22,238 nt of DNA from Rhodospirillaceae bacterium (GCA_018701215.1 JABIWH010000037.1:1-22238), one strand, 5' to 3'. Shown: positions 1-8,225, numbered from the stretch's first letter. Notes: a model not told the origin generated them from the letters alone. Made by a program: numbers and translations.

Positions 1-1
1 T

Positions 2-166
2 AATTATCGCCAGGCCGACGGCCCCCCAACCCTGTTGATGCGTCTGGAAACGGATCAGCCGCCGGCCTGGCTGACGCCGGTGCCGTTGCCGATCCAGTTG
101 CAGCGGAAATTCAAATTATACCAGACCCAACGGGAGCCCTTTGACCCCGCCCGCTTCGAACGTTAG
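2..166 (+). CDS. 3' end of an unidentified protein (partial)
   Basis: One frame is open from the left edge of the window to a TAG at 164-166, giving the last 54 residues of a protein that starts upstream. The tail is proline-rich and then basic, and ends in PFDPARFER. It shows no catalytic or membrane motif that I recognise, and I cannot assign a family. The frame is GC-rich and coding-like, and it lies on the same strand as the following flavoprotein gene, 58 bases upstream of it. Whether it belongs to that operon is unknown. Confidence 0.55.
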   Translation, partial: NYRQADGPPTLLMRLETDQPPAWLTPVPLPIQLQRKFKLYQTQREPFDPARFER

Positions 167-224
167 TTATAGAGCCGAGAGTAGAACGCTGTAACAGGAT
201 CAGAGCAGAGGTTGGATAAAAAAG

Positions 225-1694
225 ATGCCCGAATATGACGTCATCGTGGTTGGCGGCGGCAACGCCGCGTTGTGTGCGGCCCTTTCCGCACGGGAAAACG
301 GCGCTTCCGTCGTGGTATTGGAACGGGCACCCCAGGCGGAAGCGGGCGGCAACTCCGCCTTCACCGCCGGCGCCATCCGCACGGTCTACAACGGCGATGA
401 GGATATTCTGGATTTGATGCCGGATCTGTCGCCCGAGGAACGAAACTCTGATTTCGGCGCCTATACGGAGGAGCAGTTTTTCGATGATATGGGCAAGGTC
501 ACCGACTATCGCACCGACCCGGATCTGACCGAATTATTGATTACACGCTCTTTTTCGACCCTGAAATGGCTGCAGGGCAAGGGCATGCGATATCTGCCAT
601 TGTTCGCCAAACAAGCCTTCAAGGTTGATGGCAGGTTCAAGTTCTGGGGCGGCCTGACCGTGGAAGCCTATGGCGGCGGCCCCGGCCTGATCGAGGGGCT
701 AACGGAGGTCTGTAAGCGCGAAGGCATTGAAATCCGCTATAACGCCCGCGCCCTGTCACTGATCCATGATGATGACGGCGTACATGGCGTGAACCTGCGC
801 CAGGACGGGAAAACGGCGGCGCTAAGCGGCGGGGCGGTCATCCTGGCCTGCGGCGGCTTCGAAGCCAATGCCGAGATGCGCACCCGCTATCTGGGCCCGG
901 GCTGGGAATTGGCGCCGGTGCGCGGCACCCGTTTCAATACCGGCGACGGCATCCAGATGGCCTTGGCGGCAGGTGCCAGCCCGCGGGGTAACTGGTCGGG
1001 CTGTCATGCCGTAGCCTGGGACCGCAACGCGCCGGAATTCGGCGATCTGGCGGTCGGTGACGGCTTTCAGAAACACAGCTATCCCTTTGGTTTGATTATC
1101 AATGCGGATGGCAAGCGCTTCGTCGACGAAGGTGCTGAATTCCGCAATTACACCTATGCCAAATACGGCCGGGAAATCCTGAACCAACCGCGCCAGTTCG
1201 CCTATCAGGTGTTCGATCAGAAAACCGTCCATCTACTGCGCGATGAATACCGTATCCGCGAAGTAACGAAGGCGCAGTCGGATACCTTGGAGGGCCTGGT
1301 GGCGCAAATGGAAGGCGTCAACGCGGAACAATTCCTGGCGGAGGTCGCGGAATATAACGCCGCCGTGCAATCCGATATTCCATTCAATCCCACGGTCAAG
1401 GATGGCCGCCGCACCAATGGCCTGGCCGTCAATAAAACCAATTGGGCCAATACCTTGGACGAGCCGCCCTACCTGGCCTTTGGGGTTACTTGCGGCATTA
1501 CCTTCACCTTTGGCGGTGTGCGCATCGACACCGACGCCAATGTCATCGACACGGACGGCCATGGCATCCCAGGGCTTTATGCGGCGGGCGAAATGGTCGG
1601 CGGGCTGTTCTATTTCAATTACCCCGGCGGCACGGGTCTGATTTCAGGCTCCGTCTTCGGCCGCATCGCGGGCGCCAACGCCGCCCAGACATGA
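225..1694 (+). CDS. tcuA: FAD-dependent tricarballylate dehydrogenase-like flavoprotein (TcuA family)
   Basis: A 489-residue flavoprotein of the fumarate reductase/succinate dehydrogenase FAD family. The N-terminus carries the dinucleotide fold YDVIVVGGGNAALCAA (residues 4-19), an acidic residue ending beta-2 (E33) and the GGNS flavin loop (41-44). The second FAD segment is at the C-terminus: GIPGLYAAGEMVGG (447-460), then NYPGGTGLISG (465-475). RFVDE (298-302) lies in the capping/substrate region. TcuA oxidises tricarballylate to cis-aconitate in Salmonella. This protein has TcuA-like length and N-terminal signature, but no TcuB-type electron acceptor gene is visible, so the substrate may be another di- or tricarboxylate. 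The start at 225 lies just before the FAD fold, after an A-rich stretch with only a weak ribosome site. It is followed after 16 bases by a dehydrogenase gene, consistent with an operon. Confidence 0.82.
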   Translation: MPEYDVIVVGGGNAALCAALSARENGASVVVLERAPQAEAGGNSAFTAGAIRTVYNGDEDILDLMPDLSPEERNSDFGAYTEEQFFDDMGKVTDYRTDPDLTELLITRSFSTLKWLQGKGMRYLPLFAKQAFKVDGRFKFWGGLTVEAYGGGPGLIEGLTEVCKREGIEIRYNARALSLIHDDDGVHGVNLRQDGKTAALSGGAVILACGGFEANAEMRTRYLGPGWELAPVRGTRFNTGDGIQMALAAGASPRGNWSGCHAVAWDRNAPEFGDLAVGDGFQKHSYPFGLIINADGKRFVDEGAEFRNYTYAKYGREILNQPRQFAYQVFDQKTVHLLRDEYRIREVTKAQSDTLEGLVAQMEGVNAEQFLAEVAEYNAAVQSDIPFNPTVKDGRRTNGLAVNKTNWANTLDEPPYLAFGVTCGITFTFGGVRIDTDANVIDTDGHGIPGLYAAGEMVGGLFYFNYPGGTGLISGSVFGRIAGANAAQT

Positions 1695-1710
1695 TTGGGG
1701 GATAAGCATA

Positions 1711-2622
1711 ATGAGCAGCGATCTAGCCGACACCATTGGTTTTATCGGCCTCGGCGTCATGGGCGAGCCGATGTGCCATAATCTGCACAAGAAATCCGGG
1801 AAGACCGTTATCGCCTGTGATATCGACCCCGTGCCGCTGGCGCGGGCACGGGAGGCTGGCCTAGAGGCAACCGACAGCCTGCAGGAAATCGCACGGCGCT
1901 GCGGCACGGTGTTTATCTCCATGCCCTCCGGCGTGCAGCTGGAACAGGTCTGCAGCACCCTGATATCGCAGATGACGTCGGGTCAGACGATTGTCGATAC
2001 CACCACCGCGCCCGTCGCCCTGACCAAGGAACTGGCGGCGCGATTTCAAGCCAAGGGCGTCGATTATGCCGATGCGCCTATCGCGCGGACCCGTCAGGCG
2101 GCCCGCGACGGTACCCTGGCGGTCATGGTCGGCGCCTCGGAAGCGGTTTTCGCCCACATTGAGCCAATGATCGCCTGTTATGCCAACGACATCACGCTCT
2201 GTGGCGAGGTGGGCAGCGGCCAGGTGGTGAAGATCCTCAACAACATGATCGTCGCTGAAACCGTCAATGCCGTGGCCGAGGCCCTGACCATTGGCCGGCG
2301 CGCCGGCCTGGACGATGCCCTGTTGCTGGACACCTTGACCAAGGGTTCCGCCGACAGCTTCGTGTTGCGCAATCATGGCGTCAAGGCGATGCTGCCCGGG
2401 GTCTTTCCCCTGCGGGCGTTCTCGGTCAATTACATGCTCAAGGATATGGGCTATGCCATTGACCTGGCGGACGAAACCGGCGTTGAAATAAAGGGCGCGA
2501 AAACCACCAACGAAGTTTTGCAGCAAGCCGCGGCCAAAGGCATTCTGGCTGATGCATACTGGCCGGCATTACTGGCCGTGATCGACCCGACCATAGATCC
2601 ACAAACCCCAGATGGCGATTAA
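1711..2622 (+). CDS. 3-hydroxyisobutyrate dehydrogenase-family NAD(P)-dependent oxidoreductase
   Basis: A 303-residue beta-hydroxyacid dehydrogenase. The Rossmann motif is IGFIGLGVMGEPM (residues 9-21). The conserved core GSGQVVKILNNMI (168-180) supplies the family lysine (K174) and asparagines, and YMLKDMGYAI (241-250) carries the usual KD pair. Length is normal for the family. The substrate loop reads DAPIARTRQAARDGTL (121-136) instead of the usual DAPVSGG form, placing an arginine (R126) where most members have glycine, so an extra anionic group on the substrate is likely (inference). GGGGATAA ahead of the ATG is a fair ribosome site. The gene follows the TcuA-like flavoprotein by 16 bases, and its last codons overlap the hydratase start at 2612, so the three are probably co-transcribed. 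Confidence 0.87.
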   Translation: MSSDLADTIGFIGLGVMGEPMCHNLHKKSGKTVIACDIDPVPLARAREAGLEATDSLQEIARRCGTVFISMPSGVQLEQVCSTLISQMTSGQTIVDTTTAPVALTKELAARFQAKGVDYADAPIARTRQAARDGTLAVMVGASEAVFAHIEPMIACYANDITLCGEVGSGQVVKILNNMIVAETVNAVAEALTIGRRAGLDDALLLDTLTKGSADSFVLRNHGVKAMLPGVFPLRAFSVNYMLKDMGYAIDLADETGVEIKGAKTTNEVLQQAAAKGILADAYWPALLAVIDPTIDPQTPDGD

Positions 2623-3534
2623 ATCCATGTCCGAGAAACCTAAATCTGCGCAACCCGTGTCCGAGCAGCCCACTTACGAGACCGTAACTTATGCCACGCC
2701 CAGTGCCGGGGTGGCGCAGATCACCATGAACAGACCCGAGATGCGCAACGCGCAGGATCTGCAAATGACCTATGATCTAAACGACGCCTTTGAGCGCGCG
2801 GCGGCGGATGCGGCGATCAAGGTCATCATCCTGGCTGGGGCCGATCCGCATTTCAGCGCCGGCCATGATCTATCGGGCAAAAGCAGCAAGACCTGGGAGG
2901 ATTTTTCCCAGGTCACCACCTGGGGCAGTTTTGATCCGCCCGGCGCCGAGGGGCGCTACGCCCGCGAGAGCGAAATCTATCTCGGCATGACCGAGCGTTG
3001 GCGCAACGTGCCCAAGCCTACCATCGCCGCCGTGCAGGGCAAATGCATCGCCGGCGGCTTGATGCTGGCCTGGGCCTGCGACATCATCATCGCCTCGGAT
3101 GATGCGGAATTCCGCGATCCGGTGGTGGAAATGGGCGTCTGCGGCGTCGAATTCTTTGCCCACCCCTGGGAAATGGGCCCGCGCAAGGCCAAGGAACTGC
3201 TGTTTACCGCCGATTGGCTGGGGCTGAAGAGGCCAAGCAGTTGGGCATGGTCAATCAGGTGGTGCCCCGTGAGCAGTTGCTGGACGCCGCTCTGGCCATG
3301 GCCGAACGGATCGCCAAAAAGCCGCTCTTCGCGCTCAAACTTACCAAGGAAGCGGTCAATCAGACCCAGGATGCCATGGGCCGTCCCACCGCCATGGCCG
3401 GGGTGTTTGCCCTGCATCAGCTTTGTCACAGCCACAATATGCAGGTCCATGGCATTCCCATGGATCCAGGCGGGCTGCCCGAAAGCATGCGTGGCCGCTT
3501 CGTGAAAAAGCCGGAGCCAGACACCGCGGAATGA
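2612..3534 (+). pseudogene. Enoyl-CoA hydratase/isomerase family protein, split by a 1-base frameshift
   Basis: Crotonase-fold protein read in two frames. The first frame (from 2612) gives residues 1-204, including the oxyanion-hole segments HFSAGHDL (80-87) and GKCIAGGLMLAW (143-154), and runs to FTADWLG. The second frame continues the homology at once with AEEAKQLGMVNQVVP and ends in a normal crotonase C-terminus at the TGA of 3532-3534. Adding one G to the GGGG run at 3220-3223 restores a single frame of about 307 residues. Uncorrected, the first frame continues as an arginine/tryptophan-rich tail to 3505. The start at 2612 overlaps the preceding gene; an in-frame ATG at 2627 is also possible. 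Family members hydrate 2-enoyl-CoA in the cytoplasm. A sequencing or assembly error in the homopolymer is as likely as a real mutation, because both halves look well conserved. Confidence 0.82.
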
Positions 3535-3538
3535 AACT

Positions 3539-3568
3539 AACCGCCGTTTGATCCGACCCCGGCGGGTT
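3539..3568 (+). terminator. Stem-loop after the first operon (weak terminator candidate)
   Basis: AACCGCCG (3539-3546) can pair with CGGCGGGTT (3560-3568) with one bulged G and a 13-base loop, starting 5 bases after the hydratase stop. There is no following T run, so an intrinsic terminator is doubtful, but the position is right. Confidence 0.3.
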
Positions 3569-3892
3569 ATGCCGCCCTAGTTTCAGGCTCCGGCCGGAAC
3601 AGCCGACCCCTCGCGCGTCAGTGGGTCGGAATTGCCCACTGCTGCCTGGCTGCTGACTTTCGGCCAGGAATATTTTTCCCACGGCAATACTTGTGCGCAT
3701 CAGATCGGCGCGAAATATGAGATGCAAAAATCAATATGGTTAAATTTGCACAGGCTATTTTTCATTGAAACAAGGGAATTTAACCAAGAATATCTAATCC
3801 ACTCGGCAATTTTAACCTTCAATCAACCATTCGATATTACTGATGTCGATGCCATTCATTAACCACAAGTTTATTATTGTGTCGTATAAAAC
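3569..3892. other. Gap upstream of the PAS gene without a convincing gene
   Basis: After a GC-rich first half the sequence becomes clearly AT-rich from about 3700. Short open frames occur but none shows coding character. The AT-rich part leads into the sigma-54-type promoter at 3893 and is the natural place for an enhancer-binding-protein site, but I could not pick out a convincing repeated operator. Confidence 0.5.
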
Positions 3893-3909
3893 TTGGCATG
3901 GTTCCTGCA
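3893..3909 (+). promoter_or_regulatory. Sigma-54 (-24/-12) promoter candidate
   Basis: TTGGCATGGTTCCTGCA matches the sigma-54 consensus (TTGGCAC, 4-5 bases, TTGCA) at nearly all positions. It has the invariant GG (3895-3896) and GC (3907-3908) exactly 10 bases apart. The expected transcription start is about 3920, leaving a leader of roughly 39 bases with a GGAG ribosome site before the ATG at 3959. It sits in an AT-rich gap. Function is inferred from sequence only. Confidence 0.6.
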
Positions 3910-3958
3910 GTCCCATGTTGAGAGGGCAGCTAAAGCGTTATTCTGGAGTTTACTCGCG

Positions 3959-4471
3959 ATGTCGCTGCAAAATTTTAAAGATCTCAACGAGACAGCCTCT
4001 GCCGAGGCTGAAACCATGCCTGTCCAACCGGCGGGCCATGATGAACGGCGTGCCACGGGGCGGGCCGGTAGCAATTGGCAGGCTGCGCGGGGCGCGGCGG
4101 ACGTGCCATCCCTGATCAGCTTGGGGGTTGGTGATATGACGGCGGATTGGAGCAACCGCTTCCTTATCCGTGGTGATGAAGATATGCCACACGCCGTTTT
4201 TATCGCCTGTGGCGATACCTTACAGTCCGAATGGCAAATGGAGCGTCTCGGCGAGACGCTGGAGGACTCGCTGCCGGTTGAACTATGCAGCCGTTTCGCT
4301 GAAGGCTGCCGGCGTTCGCTGGAAGAAGGCTGCCCTGTCCCCGTCGAAGGTAGCTATCGCAATGAAGCCAACCACGAGGTTTTGTTTCGTTGCGTCATGA
4401 TGCCGGTGCGGGCCATGAACGATGCGGTCGAATTTGTCTACGGCGCCTATTCCCATCGATTAGCCGCCTAA
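3959..4471 (+). CDS. PAS-domain-like protein of alphaproteobacterial type
   Basis: A 170-residue soluble protein with no membrane segment. The first 55 residues are polar and low in complexity. Residues about 56-168 resemble the small single-PAS proteins common in Rhodospirillales: a hydrophobic core HAVFIACGDTL (78-88), a middle helix ELCSRFAEGCRRSLEEG (108-124), and a closing beta hairpin FRCVMMPVRAMN (143-154) ending in FVYGAYSHR (159-167). No kinase, cyclase or output domain is attached, so it is probably a sensor or adaptor module; ligand and partner are unknown. I chose ATG 3959 because GGAG lies about 10 bases upstream and because an upstream in-frame TTG at 3893 falls inside the sigma-54 promoter. 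It ends 85 bases before selA, and read-through into selA is possible. Confidence 0.65.
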   Translation: MSLQNFKDLNETASAEAETMPVQPAGHDERRATGRAGSNWQAARGAADVPSLISLGVGDMTADWSNRFLIRGDEDMPHAVFIACGDTLQSEWQMERLGETLEDSLPVELCSRFAEGCRRSLEEGCPVPVEGSYRNEANHEVLFRCVMMPVRAMNDAVEFVYGAYSHRLAA

Positions 4472-4556
4472 AATTTTTCCAACTGGCGTTGACCGCTGCT
4501 CTCTGTGGGCCTAGCTTCGTTGCCTCCGATGAGGCAGAAAACGGCGCCGGATATCC

Positions 4557-6020
4557 ATGCCCACTCTAAAATCCGATCCTGGATCCATCGCGGATCAGAA
4601 TAGACAACCCAGCGACAAGCTCGGCCACGGCGGCATTCCGTCACTGGACCGTCTGTTGCGCACGCCTGGATTGGAACAACTACAGATACGGGCCGGTCGC
4701 CAATTGGTGCTGGAGGAGGCACGCGCCGAACTGGCCCAGCTGCGGCAACGGTTAAGTGCGGGCAAAAGCGGCATTGCAGTCGGCCTGGATGATTTGGCGG
4801 CCCGGATAGAGGCCCGTGTAGGCGCCGCGCTGCAAATGTCATTGCGGCCCGTGTTCAACCTGACCGGCACCATTCTGCATACCAATCTTGGACGGGCTCC
4901 GCTGGCGGAAGAGGCGATCGAGGCCATGGCAAAGGTGGCACGCGGTGCCGCCAATGTGGAATTCGACCTGGACCGCGGCAAGCGCGGTGACCGGGATGAT
5001 CATGTCGAGGACTGGTTGTGCCGCCTGACCGGGGCCGAGGCCGCGACCGTGGTCAATAACAACGCCGCCGCCGTTCTATTGCTGCTCAACACTCTGGCCA
5101 ACCGCAAAGAGGTGCCTGTTTCGCGGGGTGAATTGATCGAGATCGGCGGCGCCTTTCGGATCCCGGAAATCATGCGCCGGGCCGGCTGCCGCTTGGTCGA
5201 GGTCGGCACCACCAACCGCACGCATTTGCGTGATTTCACCGAAGCCGTATCCTCGCGCACCGGCTGTTTGATGAAGGTTCATACCTCCAACTACGTGGTG
5301 CAAGGCTTCACGGCGGAGGTCAGCGACGAAGATCTCGCCGCCCTGGCCCATGAACACGGCCTGCCTTATATGGTCGATTTGGGTGCTGGCGCACTGATCG
5401 ACATGGCGGCCCTGGGCCTGCCGCACGAAACCACGGTCAGCGAAACCCTGGCCAAGGGCGCCGATCTGGTCAGTTTTTCCGGCGACAAGCTTTTGGGCGG
5501 ACCACAGGCCGGCCTGATCGCCGGGCGGGCGGATCTGATCGCCAAAATCAAGAAAAACCCCATGAAACGCGCCCTTCGGGTCGACAAGGTGACCATGGCG
5601 GCCCTGGCCGCGACCCTGCGCCTATACGCCCAACCCGAATCCCTACGGGCCAAACTGCCCACCTTGCGCCTGTTGACCCGGCCCGTGGCCGAGATCCAGG
5701 CCATGGCGGAGCGGATCGCACCTGCTTTACAAAATGTCCTAGGCGATGGCGTGCGGGTCGAGATCACGCCCTGTACGGGACAAATCGGCAGCGGCTCCCT
5801 GCCCGTGGAAAGCCTGCACTCCGTGGCCCTGGCCCTCCATCCGCAAAATGCCAAGGGCAGCGGCGGCGCCTTGAAACGCCTGGCGGCGGCGTTTCGCGCC
5901 CTGCCCCGCCCGGTTCTTGGCCGGATCACCGATGATGCCCTGCATTTCGATCTGCGCTGCCTCGAAGAGGGCGGAGACGAAGCCGCCTGGCTGGCGCAAA
6001 TGGCGGATTTGCGGCTATGA
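4557..6020 (+). CDS. selA: L-seryl-tRNA(Sec) selenium transferase
   Basis: A 487-residue PLP enzyme that converts seryl-tRNA(Sec) to selenocysteinyl-tRNA(Sec) using selenophosphate, in the cytoplasm. Family landmarks are in order: the N-terminal tRNA-binding part with IPSLDRLLRTPG (27-38), NLTGTILHTNLGRAPL (101-116), VVNNNAAAVLLLLNTLA (165-181), GTTNRTHLRDF (217-227), VDLGAGAL (273-280) and the PLP-lysine segment SFSGDKLLGGPQAG (306-319, with K311 as the likely Schiff-base lysine). Length is slightly above the roughly 460 residues of the E. coli protein, because of a longer N-terminus. The ribosome site before ATG 4557 is weak. The end overlaps selB by 4 bases (ATGA), the usual selAB arrangement, indicating translational coupling. 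Confidence 0.95.
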   Translation: MPTLKSDPGSIADQNRQPSDKLGHGGIPSLDRLLRTPGLEQLQIRAGRQLVLEEARAELAQLRQRLSAGKSGIAVGLDDLAARIEARVGAALQMSLRPVFNLTGTILHTNLGRAPLAEEAIEAMAKVARGAANVEFDLDRGKRGDRDDHVEDWLCRLTGAEAATVVNNNAAAVLLLLNTLANRKEVPVSRGELIEIGGAFRIPEIMRRAGCRLVEVGTTNRTHLRDFTEAVSSRTGCLMKVHTSNYVVQGFTAEVSDEDLAALAHEHGLPYMVDLGAGALIDMAALGLPHETTVSETLAKGADLVSFSGDKLLGGPQAGLIAGRADLIAKIKKNPMKRALRVDKVTMAALAATLRLYAQPESLRAKLPTLRLLTRPVAEIQAMAERIAPALQNVLGDGVRVEITPCTGQIGSGSLPVESLHSVALALHPQNAKGSGGALKRLAAAFRALPRPVLGRITDDALHFDLRCLEEGGDEAAWLAQMADLRL

Positions 6021-7966
6021 TCATTGCCACCGCCGGCCATGTTGATCATGGCAAGACGACCCTGGTACGGGCTTTGACCGGAGTCGAAACGGATCGCCTG
6101 CCGGAAGAGAAAAAGCGCGGCCTGACCATCGATATCGGCTTCGCCTATCATGATATCGATACCGAGACAGACCAGAAGATTGTCATGGGTTTTGTCGATG
6201 TGCCGGGGCACGAACGCTTTGTCAAAAACATGCTGGCGGGCGTCGCCAGTATAGATTTCGCCCTGCTGGTGGTGGCCGCCGACGATGGCGTGATGCCCCA
6301 GACAGAGGAGCATTTGGCGATCCTTGGTCTGTTGGGCATCCACCAAGGTGCCGTGGCCATTACCAAGATTGACCGGGTCGCGGCCGGGCGCGTGGTCGAG
6401 GTCGAGGCAGAAGTTGCAGCTTTGTTGGCGCCGACGACGCTGGCGGGCGCGCCAATGTTTCCGGTTTCGGGCGAACTTGGCACCGGCATGGATGCTTTGC
6501 GCCGGCACCTGGAGGCCGCCGCCCGCAACCATGCCGACCGCGCGGTAAACGGCCATTTTCGTCTCTCCATCGACCGTGCCTTCACGGTTCCCGGCGCCGG
6601 TCTGATCGTCACGGGGGCGGTATTTTCCGGCCAGGTAGAGGTCGGCGACCGTCTGATCCTGGCGGCCCAGGACAGAGCGGATCCGATCGAGGCGCGGGTG
6701 CGCGGTTTGCGTGCCCTGGACCGGGAGGCGGAGGTGGGCCGGGCCGGGCAACGTTGCGCCATCAATATCGCCGGCGGTGATCTGCATCAATCGCTGGTCA
6801 GCCGGGGTGATTGGTTGTTGGCGGAAGCCATCCATGCACCGGTACAAAAGTTCGATGCCCGGGTCCATGTGCTGGAGAGTGAAAGCCGGCCCTTGGCCCA
6901 TTGGACGCCGGTGCATCTGCATCTGGCCGCCAGCGATGTTACCGGACGCATCGCGGTATTGGGGGAACGGCGCATCGCGCCGGGTGAAGATGCCCTGGTG
7001 CAACTGGTTCTGGACAATCCGGTCGGCGCCTTGTTCGGGGATCATTTCATTCTGCGTGATCAATCCGCCCAACGCACCATCGCGGGCGGTATCGTCATTG
7101 ATCCGTTTCCGCCCCGGCGCGGCCGTGCCCGGCCCGAACGACTGGCAATGTTGCAGGCCATGGAGGCGGAGGCCCCGGTCGAGGCTTTGGCCGCAATGGT
7201 GGCGATCGCGGAAAACGGCGTCAATCTGCGGCAATTCGTCCAGACTCGCAATCTGACCCCGGCGGAAGCGGAAAACCTGCGCCAAATCGACGGACAGCTC
7301 ATTTTGGCCGGTACTGACGGCGATTTGGTGCTGTCTCTCGATCGCTGGCACGGCATTGAACAAGGCATTCTCGATGCCCTGGCCGCCTGGCATAAAAAAC
7401 AGCCCGAGGCCGTGGGCCCCAATGACAACGCCCTGCGTGCGGCCATGACATCAGCGCCCAGCCCTATTTTGTTGGCGGCCTCGATCGCGCATTTGATTGG
7501 CGGGCAGGCGATTATCCGCGACGGCATTTCATTGCGCCTACCCAGCCATGCGCCGCGCCCCTCGGATGCGGATCTGGAATTGTGGAAGCAGGTCTCGTTG
7601 ATCCTGGAGGAAGGCGGCGTCCGCCCACCCAGGGTACGCGAGGTTGCGGAAGAATTGAAAATGGATCCCGCCCGCCTGGATGCTTTCTTAAAACGCTGCG
7701 CCCGCCAAGGCCGCCTGATGGCGGTTGCGCCAAACCGCTTTTTCCCACCCGCCGCAGTCTGGCAATTGGCGGCGGTGGTGGAAAGATTGTCCGCGGCGTC
7801 GGGGGCCGACGGCTTCACCGCGGCCACCTTCAAGAATGACACCGGTATCGGCCGCAACGTCGCCATTGAGGTGCTGGAATTCTTCGACACCGCCGGCCTG
7901 ACCCGACGCGAGGGCAACACCCGTCACCTACGCCGCCCGGCGGCGGAAGTTTTTGGCGACGCCTGA
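6017..7966 (+). CDS. selB: Selenocysteine-specific elongation factor
   Basis: A 649-residue translation GTPase that delivers selenocysteinyl-tRNA to UGA codons marked by a SECIS hairpin. The G domain is intact: G1 GHVDHGKTT (7-15), switch 1 with RGLTIDIGF (34-42), G3 DVPGHERFVKNM (61-72) and G4 TKID (116-119). RGLTID in place of the EF-Tu RGITI is typical of SelB. EF-Tu-like beta-barrel domains follow, with FTVPGAGLIVTGAVFSG around residue 200. The C-terminal third holds the winged-helix repeats that bind mRNA. The start overlaps the selA stop by ATGA. Length is normal for the family. No tRNA-Sec gene follows it, and no selD is in the window, so these must lie elsewhere if the pathway is complete. 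Confidence 0.96.
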   Translation: MIIATAGHVDHGKTTLVRALTGVETDRLPEEKKRGLTIDIGFAYHDIDTETDQKIVMGFVDVPGHERFVKNMLAGVASIDFALLVVAADDGVMPQTEEHLAILGLLGIHQGAVAITKIDRVAAGRVVEVEAEVAALLAPTTLAGAPMFPVSGELGTGMDALRRHLEAAARNHADRAVNGHFRLSIDRAFTVPGAGLIVTGAVFSGQVEVGDRLILAAQDRADPIEARVRGLRALDREAEVGRAGQRCAINIAGGDLHQSLVSRGDWLLAEAIHAPVQKFDARVHVLESESRPLAHWTPVHLHLAASDVTGRIAVLGERRIAPGEDALVQLVLDNPVGALFGDHFILRDQSAQRTIAGGIVIDPFPPRRGRARPERLAMLQAMEAEAPVEALAAMVAIAENGVNLRQFVQTRNLTPAEAENLRQIDGQLILAGTDGDLVLSLDRWHGIEQGILDALAAWHKKQPEAVGPNDNALRAAMTSAPSPILLAASIAHLIGGQAIIRDGISLRLPSHAPRPSDADLELWKQVSLILEEGGVRPPRVREVAEELKMDPARLDAFLKRCARQGRLMAVAPNRFFPPAAVWQLAAVVERLSAASGADGFTAATFKNDTGIGRNVAIEVLEFFDTAGLTRREGNTRHLRRPAAEVFGDA

Positions 7967-7975
7967 ACGGACTGG

Positions 7976-7984
7976 TTATCCACA
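7976..7984 (+). promoter_or_regulatory. DnaA box (perfect 9-mer)
   Basis: TTATCCACA is identical to the strongest E. coli DnaA box and lies 10 bases after the selB stop. A single 9-mer can occur by chance; its interest comes from the related sites 270-300 bases downstream. Confidence 0.45.
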
Positions 7985-8210
7985 ACGCGCCGTTTAAGTG
8001 CCGGATCGGTTTGAATGATTCGCCGCTCCCGGCACCAAACCCGCCATATGGCATGGCTATCAGGCTCGCCGGTTCCACGAACGAGTCTCGGCACAGCCGA
8101 AGATTGCACCGAGAAATTCTGCCTTAAGTCCTTGCCCAGGCGCGGTTATTTTCATGTCTCGGTAATCCCATTGGAAGCAGCAGGACGACGGTTATCACAG
8201 CCTTGGCGCA

Positions 8211-8225
8211 TTAATTGTTTGTTAA
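8211..8225 (+). promoter_or_regulatory. CtrA-type binding site (TTAA-N7-TTAA)
   Basis: TTAA (8211-8214), TTGTTTG, TTAA (8222-8225) fits the full consensus of the alphaproteobacterial cell-cycle regulator CtrA. It lies 53 bases upstream of the small ORF at 8279 and 29 bases before the DnaA-box-like array, so it could control that ORF or modulate DnaA binding. A GANTC (CcrM methylation) site, GATTC, occurs between them at 8239-8243. Binding is not shown. Confidence 0.4.

Noticed and set aside
3632..3862. 76-codon plus-strand frame in the gap before the PAS gene
   Set aside because: AT-rich, no ribosome site, no family-like pattern, and it runs up to the sigma-54 promoter; most likely non-coding.
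3893..3958. N-terminal extension of the PAS protein from a TTG start
   Set aside because: The TTG is part of the sigma-54 promoter match, and a GGAG-led ATG lies at 3959.
5366..7393. 675-codon minus-strand open frame opposite selA and selB
   Set aside because: It is antisense to two clearly conserved genes and its translation shows no domain; a by-product of GC-rich codon use.
7998..8041. Pseudoknot-like pairing: GTGCCGG/CCGGCAC interleaved with GGTTTG/CAAACC
   Set aside because: The geometry is poor (15-base middle loop, no base between the second arms), and repeats this short are expected by chance in a GC-rich gap. I found no tRNA-Sec here either.
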